This document shows positions 51,473 to 60,237 of a stretch of 64,000 nt of DNA, piece by piece. The position numbers were made by a program, and so were the translations under genes. Numbering within the stretch: position 1 is the stretch's first letter; each line of letters starts with the position of its first letter. This stretch comes from Chitinophagales bacterium (GTDB lineage Bacteria > Bacteroidota > Bacteroidia > Chitinophagales > Chitinophagaceae). The notes beneath the pieces are model-generated. The model had not been told where the DNA came from. It saw only the letters and a list, made by a program, of their open reading frames with translations, and did no database searches. Location: positions 1,612,001 to 1,676,000 of the forward strand of contig JAFLBI010000001.1 in the NCBI GenBank assembly GCA_017303835.1. The letters run 5' to 3'.

Positions 51473-52833
51473 CAGAGACCGTATTTATCTACAAGATAAA
51501 TTAATGCTGCCATATTCAGCGCACCCAAGTGTAATTCGCGCTTGTTCACATTTTCGAACACGTCATTGTGGGTGTGGTGTACATCAAAATAGCGCTGACT
51601 ATCGGGCTGAAGACCAGCGAGTACAGTACCCAAGCTTCTGAGTGGACCAATATCCGCACCGCCGCCACCAGCTTCCAGATCACCAATACCGTATGGCTTC
51701 AACAAGGGTAACCAAGCTTTGATTTTTGCCAATTGCTCTGGTGAAGCAGTAAAGCCAAAACCCCTTGGTGTAAAACCACCTGCATCGCTTTCCAAAGCAA
51801 ACAAATGCTTCTCACCTTTCGCCTTCGCTTCTTCTGCGTATTTCTGTCCGCCCCTTAAACCATTCTCCTCATTTGCAAACAAAACAAAGCGAATGCTATA
51901 GCGAGGTTGATAACCCAACTGCTTGAATGCGCGCAGAATTTCCATAGTCTGCACAATACCTGCACCGTCATCATGGGCACCTTCACCTACATCCCAGCTG
52001 TCTAAGTGACCACCGATGGTGATATAAGTGTCTGGAAATTGACTACCGCGTAATTCAGCAATCACGTTATGGTTAATCGTATCAGGATTGAATTTTCCAC
52101 TAGTCGTTAAAGACACGGTAACATCCGTATGTCTTGTCATATCCCACAAAAAATCTGCATCGCGCAGACCAATAGCTGCAGCCGGAATCTTAGGCAGCGA
52201 ATCATTATATGCCATGCTACCTGTGTGCGCAAAATTATCTGTGCCACCACCGAGTGAACGAATCAAAGTACCTACCGCACCATATTTAGCAGCCCTGCTG
52301 GCGCCATTTCTGCGGTACTGACCCATTTCGCCATAAGCACGGAAAGTTTGTACATGACGCTGATCGAATGCAGCATTGTAATAGACAATCTTACCTTTTA
52401 CTTCATCCTTTCTTTTCTCCAACTCATTGAAATCCTGTACAGCCAACACTTTGGCAACAACAGGTTTACCGCTGCCCAAAGAATTACCCAGTCCAAGCGC
52501 ATTGAGTTTACGCTTTTGCTTGCGTCCATCCATCTCAGCGATAAACACTTCTTCGCCACCTCGCTTCCAGTTAGGCACCAGACATTCCTGCAACCAAGCT
52601 TTATCTGCACCCATTTTCTCCATTTCAGTTTTGCCCCAAACAGCAGCTTTGTTGTACTGAGGCGAGCCTGATAGACGATGACCAATATTCTTGGTTAAAT
52701 CGCGCAGTAAATCATGTGCTTTACCATTCACCAGCACTTCATCTGCCAGTTTGCGGATGAATGCTGCATCTTCTTCTGTTTGAGCTGCTACACAAAATGG
52801 CAGTGCAGCCAGCAAAAAGAGTAATTTTTTCAT
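51472..52833 (-). CDS. Exported M28-family zinc peptidase
   Basis: A 453-residue exported peptidase of family M28 (carboxypeptidase Q/aminopeptidase-like). After the signal peptide MKKLLFLLAALPFCVAAQ comes a PA-domain-like insert (about 120-230). The catalytic domain carries the zinc ligands and catalytic residues in TYITIGGHLDSWDVGEGAHDDGAG split over 270-295, LFANEENGLRGGQ near 325 (EE), FALESDAGG near 350 and DVHHTHNDVFENV near 425. ATG 52833 is close to a -7-like TATCTTTA. Confidence 0.93.
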   Translation of the reverse strand: MKKLLFLLAALPFCVAAQTEEDAAFIRKLADEVLVNGKAHDLLRDLTKNIGHRLSGSPQYNKAAVWGKTEMEKMGADKAWLQECLVPNWKRGGEEVFIAEMDGRKQKRKLNALGLGNSLGSGKPVVAKVLAVQDFNELEKRKDEVKGKIVYYNAAFDQRHVQTFRAYGEMGQYRRNGASRAAKYGAVGTLIRSLGGGTDNFAHTGSMAYNDSLPKIPAAAIGLRDADFLWDMTRHTDVTVSLTTSGKFNPDTINHNVIAELRGSQFPDTYITIGGHLDSWDVGEGAHDDGAGIVQTMEILRAFKQLGYQPRYSIRFVLFANEENGLRGGQKYAEEAKAKGEKHLFALESDAGGFTPRGFGFTASPEQLAKIKAWLPLLKPYGIGDLEAGGGGADIGPLRSLGTVLAGLQPDSQRYFDVHHTHNDVFENVNKRELHLGALNMAALIYLVDKYGL

Positions 52834-52838
52834 GTGGC

Positions 52839-52846
52839 TAAAGATA
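52839..52846 (-). promoter_or_regulatory. -7-like box of the M28 peptidase gene
   Basis: TATCTTTA on the minus strand (one mismatch) ends 5 nt before ATG 52833, another near-leaderless arrangement. Confidence 0.4.
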
Positions 52847-52936
52847 AATGAAGAATTGGTCAAATTTTTGACGCTTTGACCATCGGTAATAACCATTTGA
52901 ATTATTAGTTGTTATTTAGATACGCAAAACAACTTC

Positions 52937-54076
52937 ATGAAAATAGGCATTGTGTGCTATCCCACCTATGGCGGTAGCGGTGTATTGGCAACGGAATTAG
53001 GTAAGGCGCTGGCCGATAAGGGCCATCAGGTACATTTTATCACCTACCAACAGCCGGTGAGACTAAATGAGTTCAATACCAATATCTTTTACCATGAAGT
53101 AAGGGTAAACTCTTATCCATTATTTGATTATCCCCCTTATGAGTTGGCATTGGCCAGTATGATGGTGGATGTGATCATCAACCACGATCTGGATCTCTTA
53201 CACGTGCATTATGCCATTCCGCACGCATCAGCAGCTTATTTAGCCAAACAAATCGTGAAACAGAAGAAAGGTAGAGATGTACCTGTGATTACCACTTTAC
53301 ATGGAACAGATATCACGCTTGTAGGTAAGGACAAAACTTATGAGCCTGTGGTTACTTTTTCTATCAATGAAAGTGATGCCATCACGGCTGTATCACAAAA
53401 TCTGAAAGAAGAAACCTATAAATATTTTCAGATCACCAAGGACATTGAAGTGATCTACAATTTTGTGGACCTTACCCGCTTTAGTAAAAAGCCAATCGAT
53501 GCTTTTCGTCAGGTAATAGCACCCAAGGGTGAAAAAATTCTGATGCATGCATCTAATTTCAGAAAAGTGAAGCGCGTGGGCGATGTGTTGAAAGTCTTTG
53601 CAGCGGTTCGTTTACGTATGCCTGCTAAATTATTGATGGTGGGCGACGGACCAGAACGTTTTGCGATGGAAGAATTGGCCCGTGAATTACACATTGATGA
53701 GGATGTGCGCTTTGTAGGTAAGCAAGAACAGATGGAGGATATTCTTGCTGTAAGTGATGTCTTCTTATTGCCTTCTGAATATGAAAGTTTTGGTTTAGCA
53801 GCATTGGAAGCAATGGCTGCGCGATCAGTCGTGATTAGCACAAACGCTGGTGGATTGAGTGAAATCAATATTCAAGGTGAAACAGGCTTTATGGCTGATG
53901 TAGGCGATGTGGCAGCCATGAGTGAATATGCAATTGGTTTATTGAGTGATGATGCCAAACTGGAAGCCATGAAAGAAAAAGCTTACGAACAAGCCAAGCG
54001 TTTCGATATTCACAATATCATTCCTGTGTACGAAAAACTCTATAGTCGGTTCTGCAGATTAGAGTGCGAAGCTTAA
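52937..54076 (+). CDS. bshA: Bacillithiol synthesis glycosyltransferase BshA
   Basis: BshA joins UDP-GlcNAc and L-malate, the first step of bacillithiol synthesis. The 379-residue GT4 protein starts MKIGIVCYPTYGGSGVLATELG, and has HVHYAIPHASAAYLA near 95, TLHGTDITLVG near 118, the donor-site VGDGPERFAMEELA near 235 and the E-x7-E-type motif LPSEYESFGLAALEAMA near 280. bshB and bshC are not in the window. It converges on the aminotransferase gene with a 4-nt overlap. Confidence 0.94.
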   Translation: MKIGIVCYPTYGGSGVLATELGKALADKGHQVHFITYQQPVRLNEFNTNIFYHEVRVNSYPLFDYPPYELALASMMVDVIINHDLDLLHVHYAIPHASAAYLAKQIVKQKKGRDVPVITTLHGTDITLVGKDKTYEPVVTFSINESDAITAVSQNLKEETYKYFQITKDIEVIYNFVDLTRFSKKPIDAFRQVIAPKGEKILMHASNFRKVKRVGDVLKVFAAVRLRMPAKLLMVGDGPERFAMEELARELHIDEDVRFVGKQEQMEDILAVSDVFLLPSEYESFGLAALEAMAARSVVISTNAGGLSEINIQGETGFMADVGDVAAMSEYAIGLLSDDAKLEAMKEKAYEQAKRFDIHNIIPVYEKLYSRFCRLECEA

Positions 54077-55263
54077 GCGTTCAATACTTCCAATAGTTTT
54101 TTGGTAATTGTTTGTATCTCTTCGCTGGTGATGCAGAGCGGTGGTGCAATACGCATGCAATTCGGTGCGAATAAAAACCAGTCTGTAATTAAGCCGTGTT
54201 TTACCGCACGATGAATGATGGATTGTGCAGTTGCATCGTCTGCAAACTCCACAGCCATCCAAGCACCAAAAAGATGCACACGCTGCACCAAAGGATGTTG
54301 CAATAATGCTTCTCCAAGCTCAGTTACTAAATTCGGTGCAGTCGCCATCCAATCGCTAGCTAATAAGACTTCAAAAGCCGCTTTACCGGCAGCACAAGAA
54401 ACTGGGTGACCGCCAAACGTAGTGATATGTCCCAGCACGGGATCATGTGTGAGCGTGGATAACAATCGTTGATCTGCAATAAAAGCACCCAGCGGCATAC
54501 CTCCACCTAATGCTTTTCCTAACAACAAGATATCAGGTACAATACCAAAATGTTCAAAAGCCCAGAGCTTACCTGTTCTACCAAAGCCAGATTGAATTTC
54601 ATCCAGTATCAATAACACACAGTGCTCATCACATTTTTTCCTGACTGATTGTATCCATGCTGCATCAGGTGCGTTCACACCGGCCTCTGCCTGCACGGTT
54701 TCCATAATCACACAAGCAACCGTATGATCAATTGCCTCCAATGCTTCCGCACTACCATAGTTCAGATGTAACACATCCGGCAATAGAGGCCTGAATGCAT
54801 TGCGCCAGTATTCACCACCCATCACACTCAACGCACCCTGGGTACTACCATGATAACTATTGTTGAAACTAATGATGCGTGTTCTGCCTGTTACACGTTT
54901 GGCCAGCTTCATCGCTCCTTCTGTTGCCTCAGTGCCACTGTTGGTGAAATAGACACAGTTAAGTGACGCAGGTAAATGCTCCGTTAACAACTTCGCATAA
55001 GCTACTTGTGGCTGTTGAATAAACTCACCATACACAATGAGGTGCATGTATTCAGCAGCCTGTGTTTGCACAGCTTTCACAACAGCAGGATGAGAATGAC
55101 CAATGTTCGCAACGCTAAAACCTGCAATCAAATCGATATACTGTTGTCCATCCGCTCCATACAAATAGACACCCTCCGCCTTCACCATCTCAATACCGAT
55201 TGGTGCTTGTGAAGTTTGCGCCACATGCCTGAGAAAAAGTTCCTTATGAGAAATTGCTGCCAT
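54073..55263 (-). CDS. Class III PLP aminotransferase
   Basis: A 396-residue class III (ornithine/acetylornithine/GABA-like) aminotransferase using pyridoxal phosphate. Motifs: YIDLIAGFSVANIGHSHP near 45, TNSGTEATEGAMKLAKR near 103, NSYHGSTQGALSVMG near 135, LILDEIQSGFGRTGKLWAFEH near 215 and the Lys-bearing ILLLGKALGGGMPLGAF near 250. Its exact substrate is unclear. ATG 55263 is preferred over an upstream TTG. It overlaps bshA by 4 nt at the tails and diverges from the carbonic anhydrase gene. Confidence 0.92.
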   Translation of the reverse strand: MAAISHKELFLRHVAQTSQAPIGIEMVKAEGVYLYGADGQQYIDLIAGFSVANIGHSHPAVVKAVQTQAAEYMHLIVYGEFIQQPQVAYAKLLTEHLPASLNCVYFTNSGTEATEGAMKLAKRVTGRTRIISFNNSYHGSTQGALSVMGGEYWRNAFRPLLPDVLHLNYGSAEALEAIDHTVACVIMETVQAEAGVNAPDAAWIQSVRKKCDEHCVLLILDEIQSGFGRTGKLWAFEHFGIVPDILLLGKALGGGMPLGAFIADQRLLSTLTHDPVLGHITTFGGHPVSCAAGKAAFEVLLASDWMATAPNLVTELGEALLQHPLVQRVHLFGAWMAVEFADDATAQSIIHRAVKHGLITDWFLFAPNCMRIAPPLCITSEEIQTITKKLLEVLNA

Positions 55264-55289
55264 TTGTATCAATTCTTCTGTCAAACTGC

Positions 55290-55297
55290 GACATTTG
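55290..55297 (+). promoter_or_regulatory. -7-like box of the gamma-carbonic anhydrase gene
   Basis: GACATTTG differs from TAnnTTTG only at the first base and lies 17 nt before ATG 55315. Confidence 0.35.
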
Positions 55298-55314
55298 AAC
55301 AGAAATTCGAAGTT

Positions 55315-55857
55315 ATGGCACTAATCCTTCCTGTAGAAAACAAACATCCACAATTCGGGCAGGACTGTTTTGTTGCGCCGAATGCTACAATTGTAGGTGA
55401 TGTAACCATGGGTGATCAATGCAGCGTTTGGTTCAATGCAGTGGTGCGGGGAGATGTACACTATATCCGCATGGGTAATAAAGTGAATGTACAGGACGGC
55501 GCGGTCATTCATTGTACTTACCAGAAACATCCCACCAATATCGGCAACCATGTGTCCATTGGCCACAATGCCATCGTACATGGCTGCACCATTCATGATC
55601 ATGTGTTGATTGGCATGGGCGCTATTGTAATGGACCGCTGCGAAGTGCATAGCAATTCTATCATCGCTGCAGGTGCAGTTGTATTAGAAGGCACTATCGT
55701 TGAAGCCGGAACCATTTACGCAGGTGTGCCCGCTAAAAAGGTAAAGAATATTCCACCGGAACTCATCAGCGGAGAAATAGAACGTATTGCCAATAACTAT
55801 ACCCACTATGCATCCTGGTTTGATGCACACAACCAAGCACCAACATCCAACTTATGA
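55315..55857 (+). CDS. Gamma-carbonic anhydrase family protein
   Basis: A 180-residue left-handed beta-helix protein of the gamma-carbonic anhydrase/hexapeptide family. Hexapeptide turns run from PNATIVGDVTMGDQCSVWFNAVVRGDV. The zinc-ligand histidines appear in GNHVSIGHNAIVHGC near residues 80-95, and a C-terminal helix (PPELISGEIERIANNYTHY) packs on the helix. Whether it hydrates CO2 or binds acyl groups is unknown. It overlaps the small lipoprotein gene by 4 nt. Confidence 0.93.
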   Translation: MALILPVENKHPQFGQDCFVAPNATIVGDVTMGDQCSVWFNAVVRGDVHYIRMGNKVNVQDGAVIHCTYQKHPTNIGNHVSIGHNAIVHGCTIHDHVLIGMGAIVMDRCEVHSNSIIAAGAVVLEGTIVEAGTIYAGVPAKKVKNIPPELISGEIERIANNYTHYASWFDAHNQAPTSNL

Positions 55858-56051
55858 AAAAACAACTCTTTCTGCTCGTTTTCATCAGCTGCATGCTGAG
55901 CTCCTGCGGATTATACTATCGCGTTTTCGGGTCAAGAGAGCCTAAAAAGGGTTGTCCAACCAATGGCAAAAACATTGGCGCAGAAAAGCTTGCCGCAGGC
56001 GATCCTCAGGCCATGAAAGCAGCACGAAAAGCCAAGAAGTTTAAAGTGTAA
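55854..56051 (+). CDS. Small lipoprotein, unknown
   Basis: A 65-residue lipoprotein: hydrophobic signal FLLVFISCMLSSCG with lipobox LSSC (Cys18). A short basic mature part follows (REPKKGCPTNGKNIGAEKLAAGDPQ...KKFKV). It begins within the stop of the carbonic anhydrase gene (ATGA overlap), so it is co-translated. It ends one base before the convergent rsgA stop. Function unknown. Confidence 0.75.
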   Translation: MKKQLFLLVFISCMLSSCGLYYRVFGSREPKKGCPTNGKNIGAEKLAAGDPQAMKAARKAKKFKV

Positions 56052-56978
56052 TTAGTACTGATTCTCTTCAATAGAATCGTATAAACCAAGATAACTGATA
56101 TACCTGTTCTCATGAATTAGCCCTTCAGCAACGGCATTTTTTACAGCACATCCTGGCTCATTGATGTGTGAGCAATTGTTGAACTGACAATCATTGATAT
56201 ACTGCCGCATTTCCGGATAATAATGCGATAGCTCCTGCTTACTGATATCCACCAAACCCAACTCGCGAATACCGGGCGTATCAATAATACTGCCGCCTCC
56301 GGGTATATCAAACATTTCAGCAAAAGTGGTGGTATGCATCCCCTTTCCACTCCAGCCACTCACTTCCTGCGTACGCAAACCCATTTCAGGAAATACTGCA
56401 TTGATAAAGCTGGATTTACCTACGCCACTATGTCCACTTAAGAGCGTCGTCTTATGCTGTAACAAACTACGCACTTCATCCATACCCATGCTTTCCAGTA
56501 CACTGGTAAGCAGAACGGTATAGCCAATAGCAGTGTACATCTCCTTCCATTCTTCAAACAAAGCCAATTCTTTTTTGCGGTAGATATCTGCTTTGTTGAC
56601 GATGAGGATAGCCGGTATATGATAGGCTTCACAAGAGATTAAGAATCGATCTACAAAACCCTGTGAAGTGCGTGGTTCTTTCAAGGTAATAAAAAGCAAA
56701 CTCTGATCCAGATTGGAAGCAATAATATGGTGCTGCCAGCGGGTATGTGGAGAAGCGCGGATCACATAGTTTTTACGATCATGAATCTCAGTGATGACAG
56801 CCGATTGCTCCGTCTCCAGCTCCTCCTCAATTTCCACTTCATCGCCTACAGCAATGGGGTTGGTAGAGGAGATATCTTCTGTCTTGAAAACACCCTTCAG
56901 GCGTGCATTATAGCGGCTACCGGCATCACTTTTTACCTGATACCAGCTACCTGTTGATTTATACACCCGTGCACGCAT
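56052..56978 (-). CDS. rsgA: Ribosome small-subunit GTPase RsgA
   Basis: RsgA is a circularly permuted GTPase that checks maturation of the 30S decoding centre. The 308-residue protein has an OB domain (about 1-75: GSWYQVKSD...RLKGVFKT), then the permuted order G4 IVNKADIYRK near 133, G1 LLSGHSGVGKSSFIN near 180 and G3 IIDTPGIRELG near 225. A C-terminal zinc knuckle follows (CQFNNCSHINEPGC near 258). ATG 56978 lies 4 nt after the box TATCTTCG. Confidence 0.95.
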   Translation of the reverse strand: MRARVYKSTGSWYQVKSDAGSRYNARLKGVFKTEDISSTNPIAVGDEVEIEEELETEQSAVITEIHDRKNYVIRASPHTRWQHHIIASNLDQSLLFITLKEPRTSQGFVDRFLISCEAYHIPAILIVNKADIYRKKELALFEEWKEMYTAIGYTVLLTSVLESMGMDEVRSLLQHKTTLLSGHSGVGKSSFINAVFPEMGLRTQEVSGWSGKGMHTTTFAEMFDIPGGGSIIDTPGIRELGLVDISKQELSHYYPEMRQYINDCQFNNCSHINEPGCAVKNAVAEGLIHENRYISYLGLYDSIEENQY

Positions 56979-56982
56979 GCAG

Positions 56983-56990
56983 CGAAGATA
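56983..56990 (-). promoter_or_regulatory. -7-like box 4 nt before rsgA
   Basis: TATCTTCG on the minus strand (one mismatch to TAnnTTTG), then CTGC, then ATG 56978. The divergent ubiE gene has the identical box at the same distance. Confidence 0.45.
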
Positions 56991-57055
56991 GGCGCAAAAG
57001 CCTGATTTGCTGGTTTGTGCAGTTCCACAAAAAGACAGTAGGCAGGGAAATTCAA

Positions 57056-57063
57056 TATCTTCG
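57056..57063 (+). promoter_or_regulatory. -7-like box 4 nt before ubiE/menG
   Basis: TATCTTCG, then CGCC, then ATG 57068. Same octamer and spacing as for the divergent rsgA, and the same 4-nt linker CGCC as before nadC. Confidence 0.45.
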
Positions 57064-57067
57064 CGCC

Positions 57068-57829
57068 ATGGGTCAATTTGCACACGACGAAGTAGTTCCT
57101 TTTGGCGATAGTCAACTGGAGAAAAAGGCGCAAGTAGCACAGATGTTCGATAAGATCGCTTTTCGCTACGATTTTCTGAATCGTTTCCTGAGCGGTGGTT
57201 CAGATATTGTATGGCGTAAAAAAGCGATTAAAGAATTGGGTAAAACCAACCCTAAGCTGATTCTCGATGTAGCCACCGGTACAGGTGATGTGGCCATCAT
57301 GACTTGGAAGCAATTGCGACCCGAAAAAATCATCGGCGTAGATATTTCTAAAGGCATGTTAGATCTGGGCCGCAAAAAGATCAAAGACCTGGGTTTAAGT
57401 CATGCGATTGAGCTCCAACAGGGCGATAGCGAGCACTTACAGTTTGCAGATGGTCATTTTGATGCGATTTCTGTGGCTTTTGGGGTAAGAAACTTCGAAA
57501 ACCTTGTTAAAGGACTCAAAGAAATGCATCGTGTATTGAAGCCGGGCGGTAATTTAGTGGTGTTGGAATTTTCTAAACCCAGACAAATTGGCTTCAAAGG
57601 GATTTATGATTTGTACATGACCCATATTGCCCCTGTGTTGGTTCAGTTGTTTTCCAGCAATAAACAAGCTTATCAATACCTGAATAAAAGCGTTCAGGCC
57701 TTTCCAGAGGGACAGGATTTCTTAAACATTATGCATGAAGCAGGATTTACCCAAACGTATTTGAAAAAACTGAGCCTGGGCATATGCACCATCTACTGTG
57801 GTACAAAGTCTGCTTCCGCAAACCATTGA
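57068..57829 (+). CDS. ubiE: Demethylmenaquinone methyltransferase
   Basis: A 253-residue SAM-dependent methyltransferase (UbiE/MenG) for the last step of menaquinone synthesis. It shows the family start KKAQVAQMFDKIAFRYDFLNRFLSGG, motif I ILDVATGTGDVAI near 77, the post-I VDISKGMLDLGRKKI and motif II FDAISVAFGVRNFEN near 140. It ends SLGICTIYCGTK, typical of the family. ATG 57068 is close to the octamer TATCTTCG. The porT-like gene starts inside its last 46 nt, a Bacteroidota arrangement. Confidence 0.95.
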   Translation: MGQFAHDEVVPFGDSQLEKKAQVAQMFDKIAFRYDFLNRFLSGGSDIVWRKKAIKELGKTNPKLILDVATGTGDVAIMTWKQLRPEKIIGVDISKGMLDLGRKKIKDLGLSHAIELQQGDSEHLQFADGHFDAISVAFGVRNFENLVKGLKEMHRVLKPGGNLVVLEFSKPRQIGFKGIYDLYMTHIAPVLVQLFSSNKQAYQYLNKSVQAFPEGQDFLNIMHEAGFTQTYLKKLSLGICTIYCGTKSASANH

Positions 57830-58518
57830 TCCTGCTAATTGCAGGTATCTTGTTATGTGCTTCACTCAAAGCACAACAAATCTATCGTGCTGATCATGAT
57901 GACTGGACCTATTACTTCGGTCTAACTTTAGGCTATAACAGCGCTTACTTGCATCATACAAAATCAACCAGGTTTATGCAGAATGATTCTGTACTAACGG
58001 TTGAACCAGGATCAAGCGGTGGTATTGTCATGGGCTTATTGGCAACAGCACGCATCAGCGATCGTTTACAAATTCGCACCAACCCACAACTGATTATCGG
58101 TGGAGCTAAATACTTCAATTATACATTAGGCAGCCGACAGGCTTTTGAACAACCCACGGTGAAACAAACTTTGCCTGCTACTTTGGTGAGCTTTCCTGTG
58201 CACATGAAATTGAATTCTGACCGCATTGGTAATTTCAGAATGTATTTGTTGGGCGGACTTCGATACGATATGGATTTAAGCAGCAATTCTTCTGCACGAA
58301 ATGCAGAAGACCTGATTAAACTCAAACGAAACGATTACCTGATTGAAACCGGATTGGGTTTTAATTTCTATTTACCGTTTGTAACTATCTCCCCTGAAAT
58401 AAAGTTCAGCAGAGGTATCACCAATATGCATCAAACAGATCCTGCACTGAAATATTCCAGTGTCATTGATAAAATACAATCGCGCATGATTGTATTCTCC
58501 CTGCATTTTGAAGATTAG
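57784..58518 (+). CDS. porT: PorT-like outer-membrane beta-barrel protein
   Basis: A 244-residue exported barrel protein similar to PorT, a component needed for type IX secretion in Bacteroidota. The signal sequence (KPLILLIAGILLCASLKAQ) is followed by a short N-terminal stretch and eight or so strands (YYFGLTLGYNSAYLHHT, GGIVMGLLATARISDRLQIRTNPQLIIGG...). Its position overlapping the end of ubiE matches the conserved ubiE-porT order. The name is based on context and barrel pattern and should be checked by alignment. It abuts the convergent gene with no gap. Confidence 0.75.
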   Translation: MHHLLWYKVCFRKPLILLIAGILLCASLKAQQIYRADHDDWTYYFGLTLGYNSAYLHHTKSTRFMQNDSVLTVEPGSSGGIVMGLLATARISDRLQIRTNPQLIIGGAKYFNYTLGSRQAFEQPTVKQTLPATLVSFPVHMKLNSDRIGNFRMYLLGGLRYDMDLSSNSSARNAEDLIKLKRNDYLIETGLGFNFYLPFVTISPEIKFSRGITNMHQTDPALKYSSVIDKIQSRMIVFSLHFED

Positions 58519-60237
58519 TTAGAAATCGAAATCACGCCGGCCGATATTCCATCGCACACCTGCTGAAAAAACAGTTGTATTGCTTGCGCCTTTTAGTTGG
58601 GTGGAATAATTTCTTTGCAGATAATTGACATCAATGAAAAGATTCTCAAACAATTCATAAGATGCCAGCAAATTGACCATCAATCCTTCTGCTTTATCGC
58701 CACTGCCTACATACCAGGCATATTCACGTGGCCTTGATTTATTATTGATTAACGGATTGGCTCCCATATTGATGCCCAAAGAATCAATTCCTTGTGTGAA
58801 TACAATTGCCTTGGCTTGAAGATATAACCGCTTGGTAGGCTGGGCTTTCAACACTGCAATGTATTCCTGAAAATTTGAACCCAATGGATGTGCAAATGGT
58901 TGATTATAATGCGTCCAATTGGCAGCAGTATCAAAATGCGAATACATATATGGACGCACGCGATTCATTTCCAATTGCAGATCCACGTTCTTCACACCCA
59001 GCACATCCACATACTTCATCCCAAGCTGATAGCCATATTTGTTGCCCCACCAATCTTTACGTGAAAACAATTGCTCTGTCCAGAATTCATCAAAATTGAT
59101 CTTACCATAGACTTGAATTCTTTTGAGCAGGTTCATCTTCATATCAATACCCACCATCGAGTTATCTGCACTGCCAATTTGTTGTTGCTGTGGTAGTACA
59201 AACATCACCGGAATCATGTACATAAAATCAAAATGATTCACACGGCCAAACATCGCGGCATCAAACAAGCCCACATTCAACCACTTGGTCACATTCACGC
59301 TCAGGTGATTCATGCGGAAATACTTGCGTGGATAATTCTGATTGCCTGTATTGAATACTGCCTGCTGCGGAATCAATTCCATAAACAGGTTCTCGTAATT
59401 GAATTTCCAGATGCGTGTATTGATTTTAAGAAACAGATTATTGTTACTGAAATCACTGAGATACAAGCTACGCAAACCGTTACCTATGAAATTTTTATCG
59501 TAACCAAATTGCATTTCAATTGCCTTAGCCACCTGCCAACTGATAGATCCTCTTACATCAAAATAATCATATCCTTCGGGTATTGATAAAGCTTTATAAA
59601 ATCCGGCCCCAGGCACACCCCTTCCATTACGCACCCATTGCTGCACATAGCGAGGTGTGCGTTCTTGATTTTCGGTGAAGTATATATGAAAGCCCAGCCT
59701 CTTGCCAATCAATCCTCGGGCAACCGCTCCGCGTGTGTTTTGGAAAATAGGTCTGTCGTAACCGGTTTCTTGTCCTTGATGATAACTGATAATGGGGTTC
59801 ACCGCCAGAAAAAAATCCTTATCCTGCACTTCCAGCAGATTACCCTTGGTGGTATAAAATGTTTTCAAAATCGGCTTCTGAGAAAAATAGCTTGCACGTG
59901 GTGCAGACCACTCACTGTTATTCATCAGAAAACGCTGCATATTGTATTGATCGATCTTGGATAAGCGATCAGCTTGATAATCCTTGATCTGAACCAGGCT
60001 GTCAATAGCTTCCACTTCCTTGGTTACCCATTTTCTGTTATAGGGCTTGATGATGGAGAAATTCAGTCCGGGCCGCTGCATTTTAATCTCCAGCCTGTCG
60101 AGCATTTGCTGATCCTTCATCCCCATCTGGAGATAGCTAGATTGGGCCGATAACAAAAAAGGCAGGAAAAGGGATAGACACCCGATGTATTTGATAAATT
60201 GCGTGCGATACCTGTTCAATTCAAACTGATTCATCAT
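58519..60237 (-). CDS. Outer-membrane barrel protein (capsule assembly Wzi-like?)
   Basis: A 572-residue exported protein: signal segment near 16-31 (KYIGCLSLFLPFLLSAQ), a periplasmic helical part, then regular aromatic beta strands to the C-terminal RRDFDF, as in an outer-membrane barrel. The mid-region (GAVARGLIGKRLGFHIYFTENQERTP, FGYDKNFIGNGLRSLYLSDF) resembles Wzi-type capsule-assembly barrels. A TTTG-N20-TATCTTTA promoter lies inside the divergent dihydroorotase gene and makes ATG 60237 (or 60234) the likely start; upstream ATGs at 60252 and 60267 are too close to or ahead of it. Confidence 0.8.
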   Translation of the reverse strand: MMNQFELNRYRTQFIKYIGCLSLFLPFLLSAQSSYLQMGMKDQQMLDRLEIKMQRPGLNFSIIKPYNRKWVTKEVEAIDSLVQIKDYQADRLSKIDQYNMQRFLMNNSEWSAPRASYFSQKPILKTFYTTKGNLLEVQDKDFFLAVNPIISYHQGQETGYDRPIFQNTRGAVARGLIGKRLGFHIYFTENQERTPRYVQQWVRNGRGVPGAGFYKALSIPEGYDYFDVRGSISWQVAKAIEMQFGYDKNFIGNGLRSLYLSDFSNNNLFLKINTRIWKFNYENLFMELIPQQAVFNTGNQNYPRKYFRMNHLSVNVTKWLNVGLFDAAMFGRVNHFDFMYMIPVMFVLPQQQQIGSADNSMVGIDMKMNLLKRIQVYGKINFDEFWTEQLFSRKDWWGNKYGYQLGMKYVDVLGVKNVDLQLEMNRVRPYMYSHFDTAANWTHYNQPFAHPLGSNFQEYIAVLKAQPTKRLYLQAKAIVFTQGIDSLGINMGANPLINNKSRPREYAWYVGSGDKAEGLMVNLLASYELFENLFIDVNYLQRNYSTQLKGASNTTVFSAGVRWNIGRRDFDF

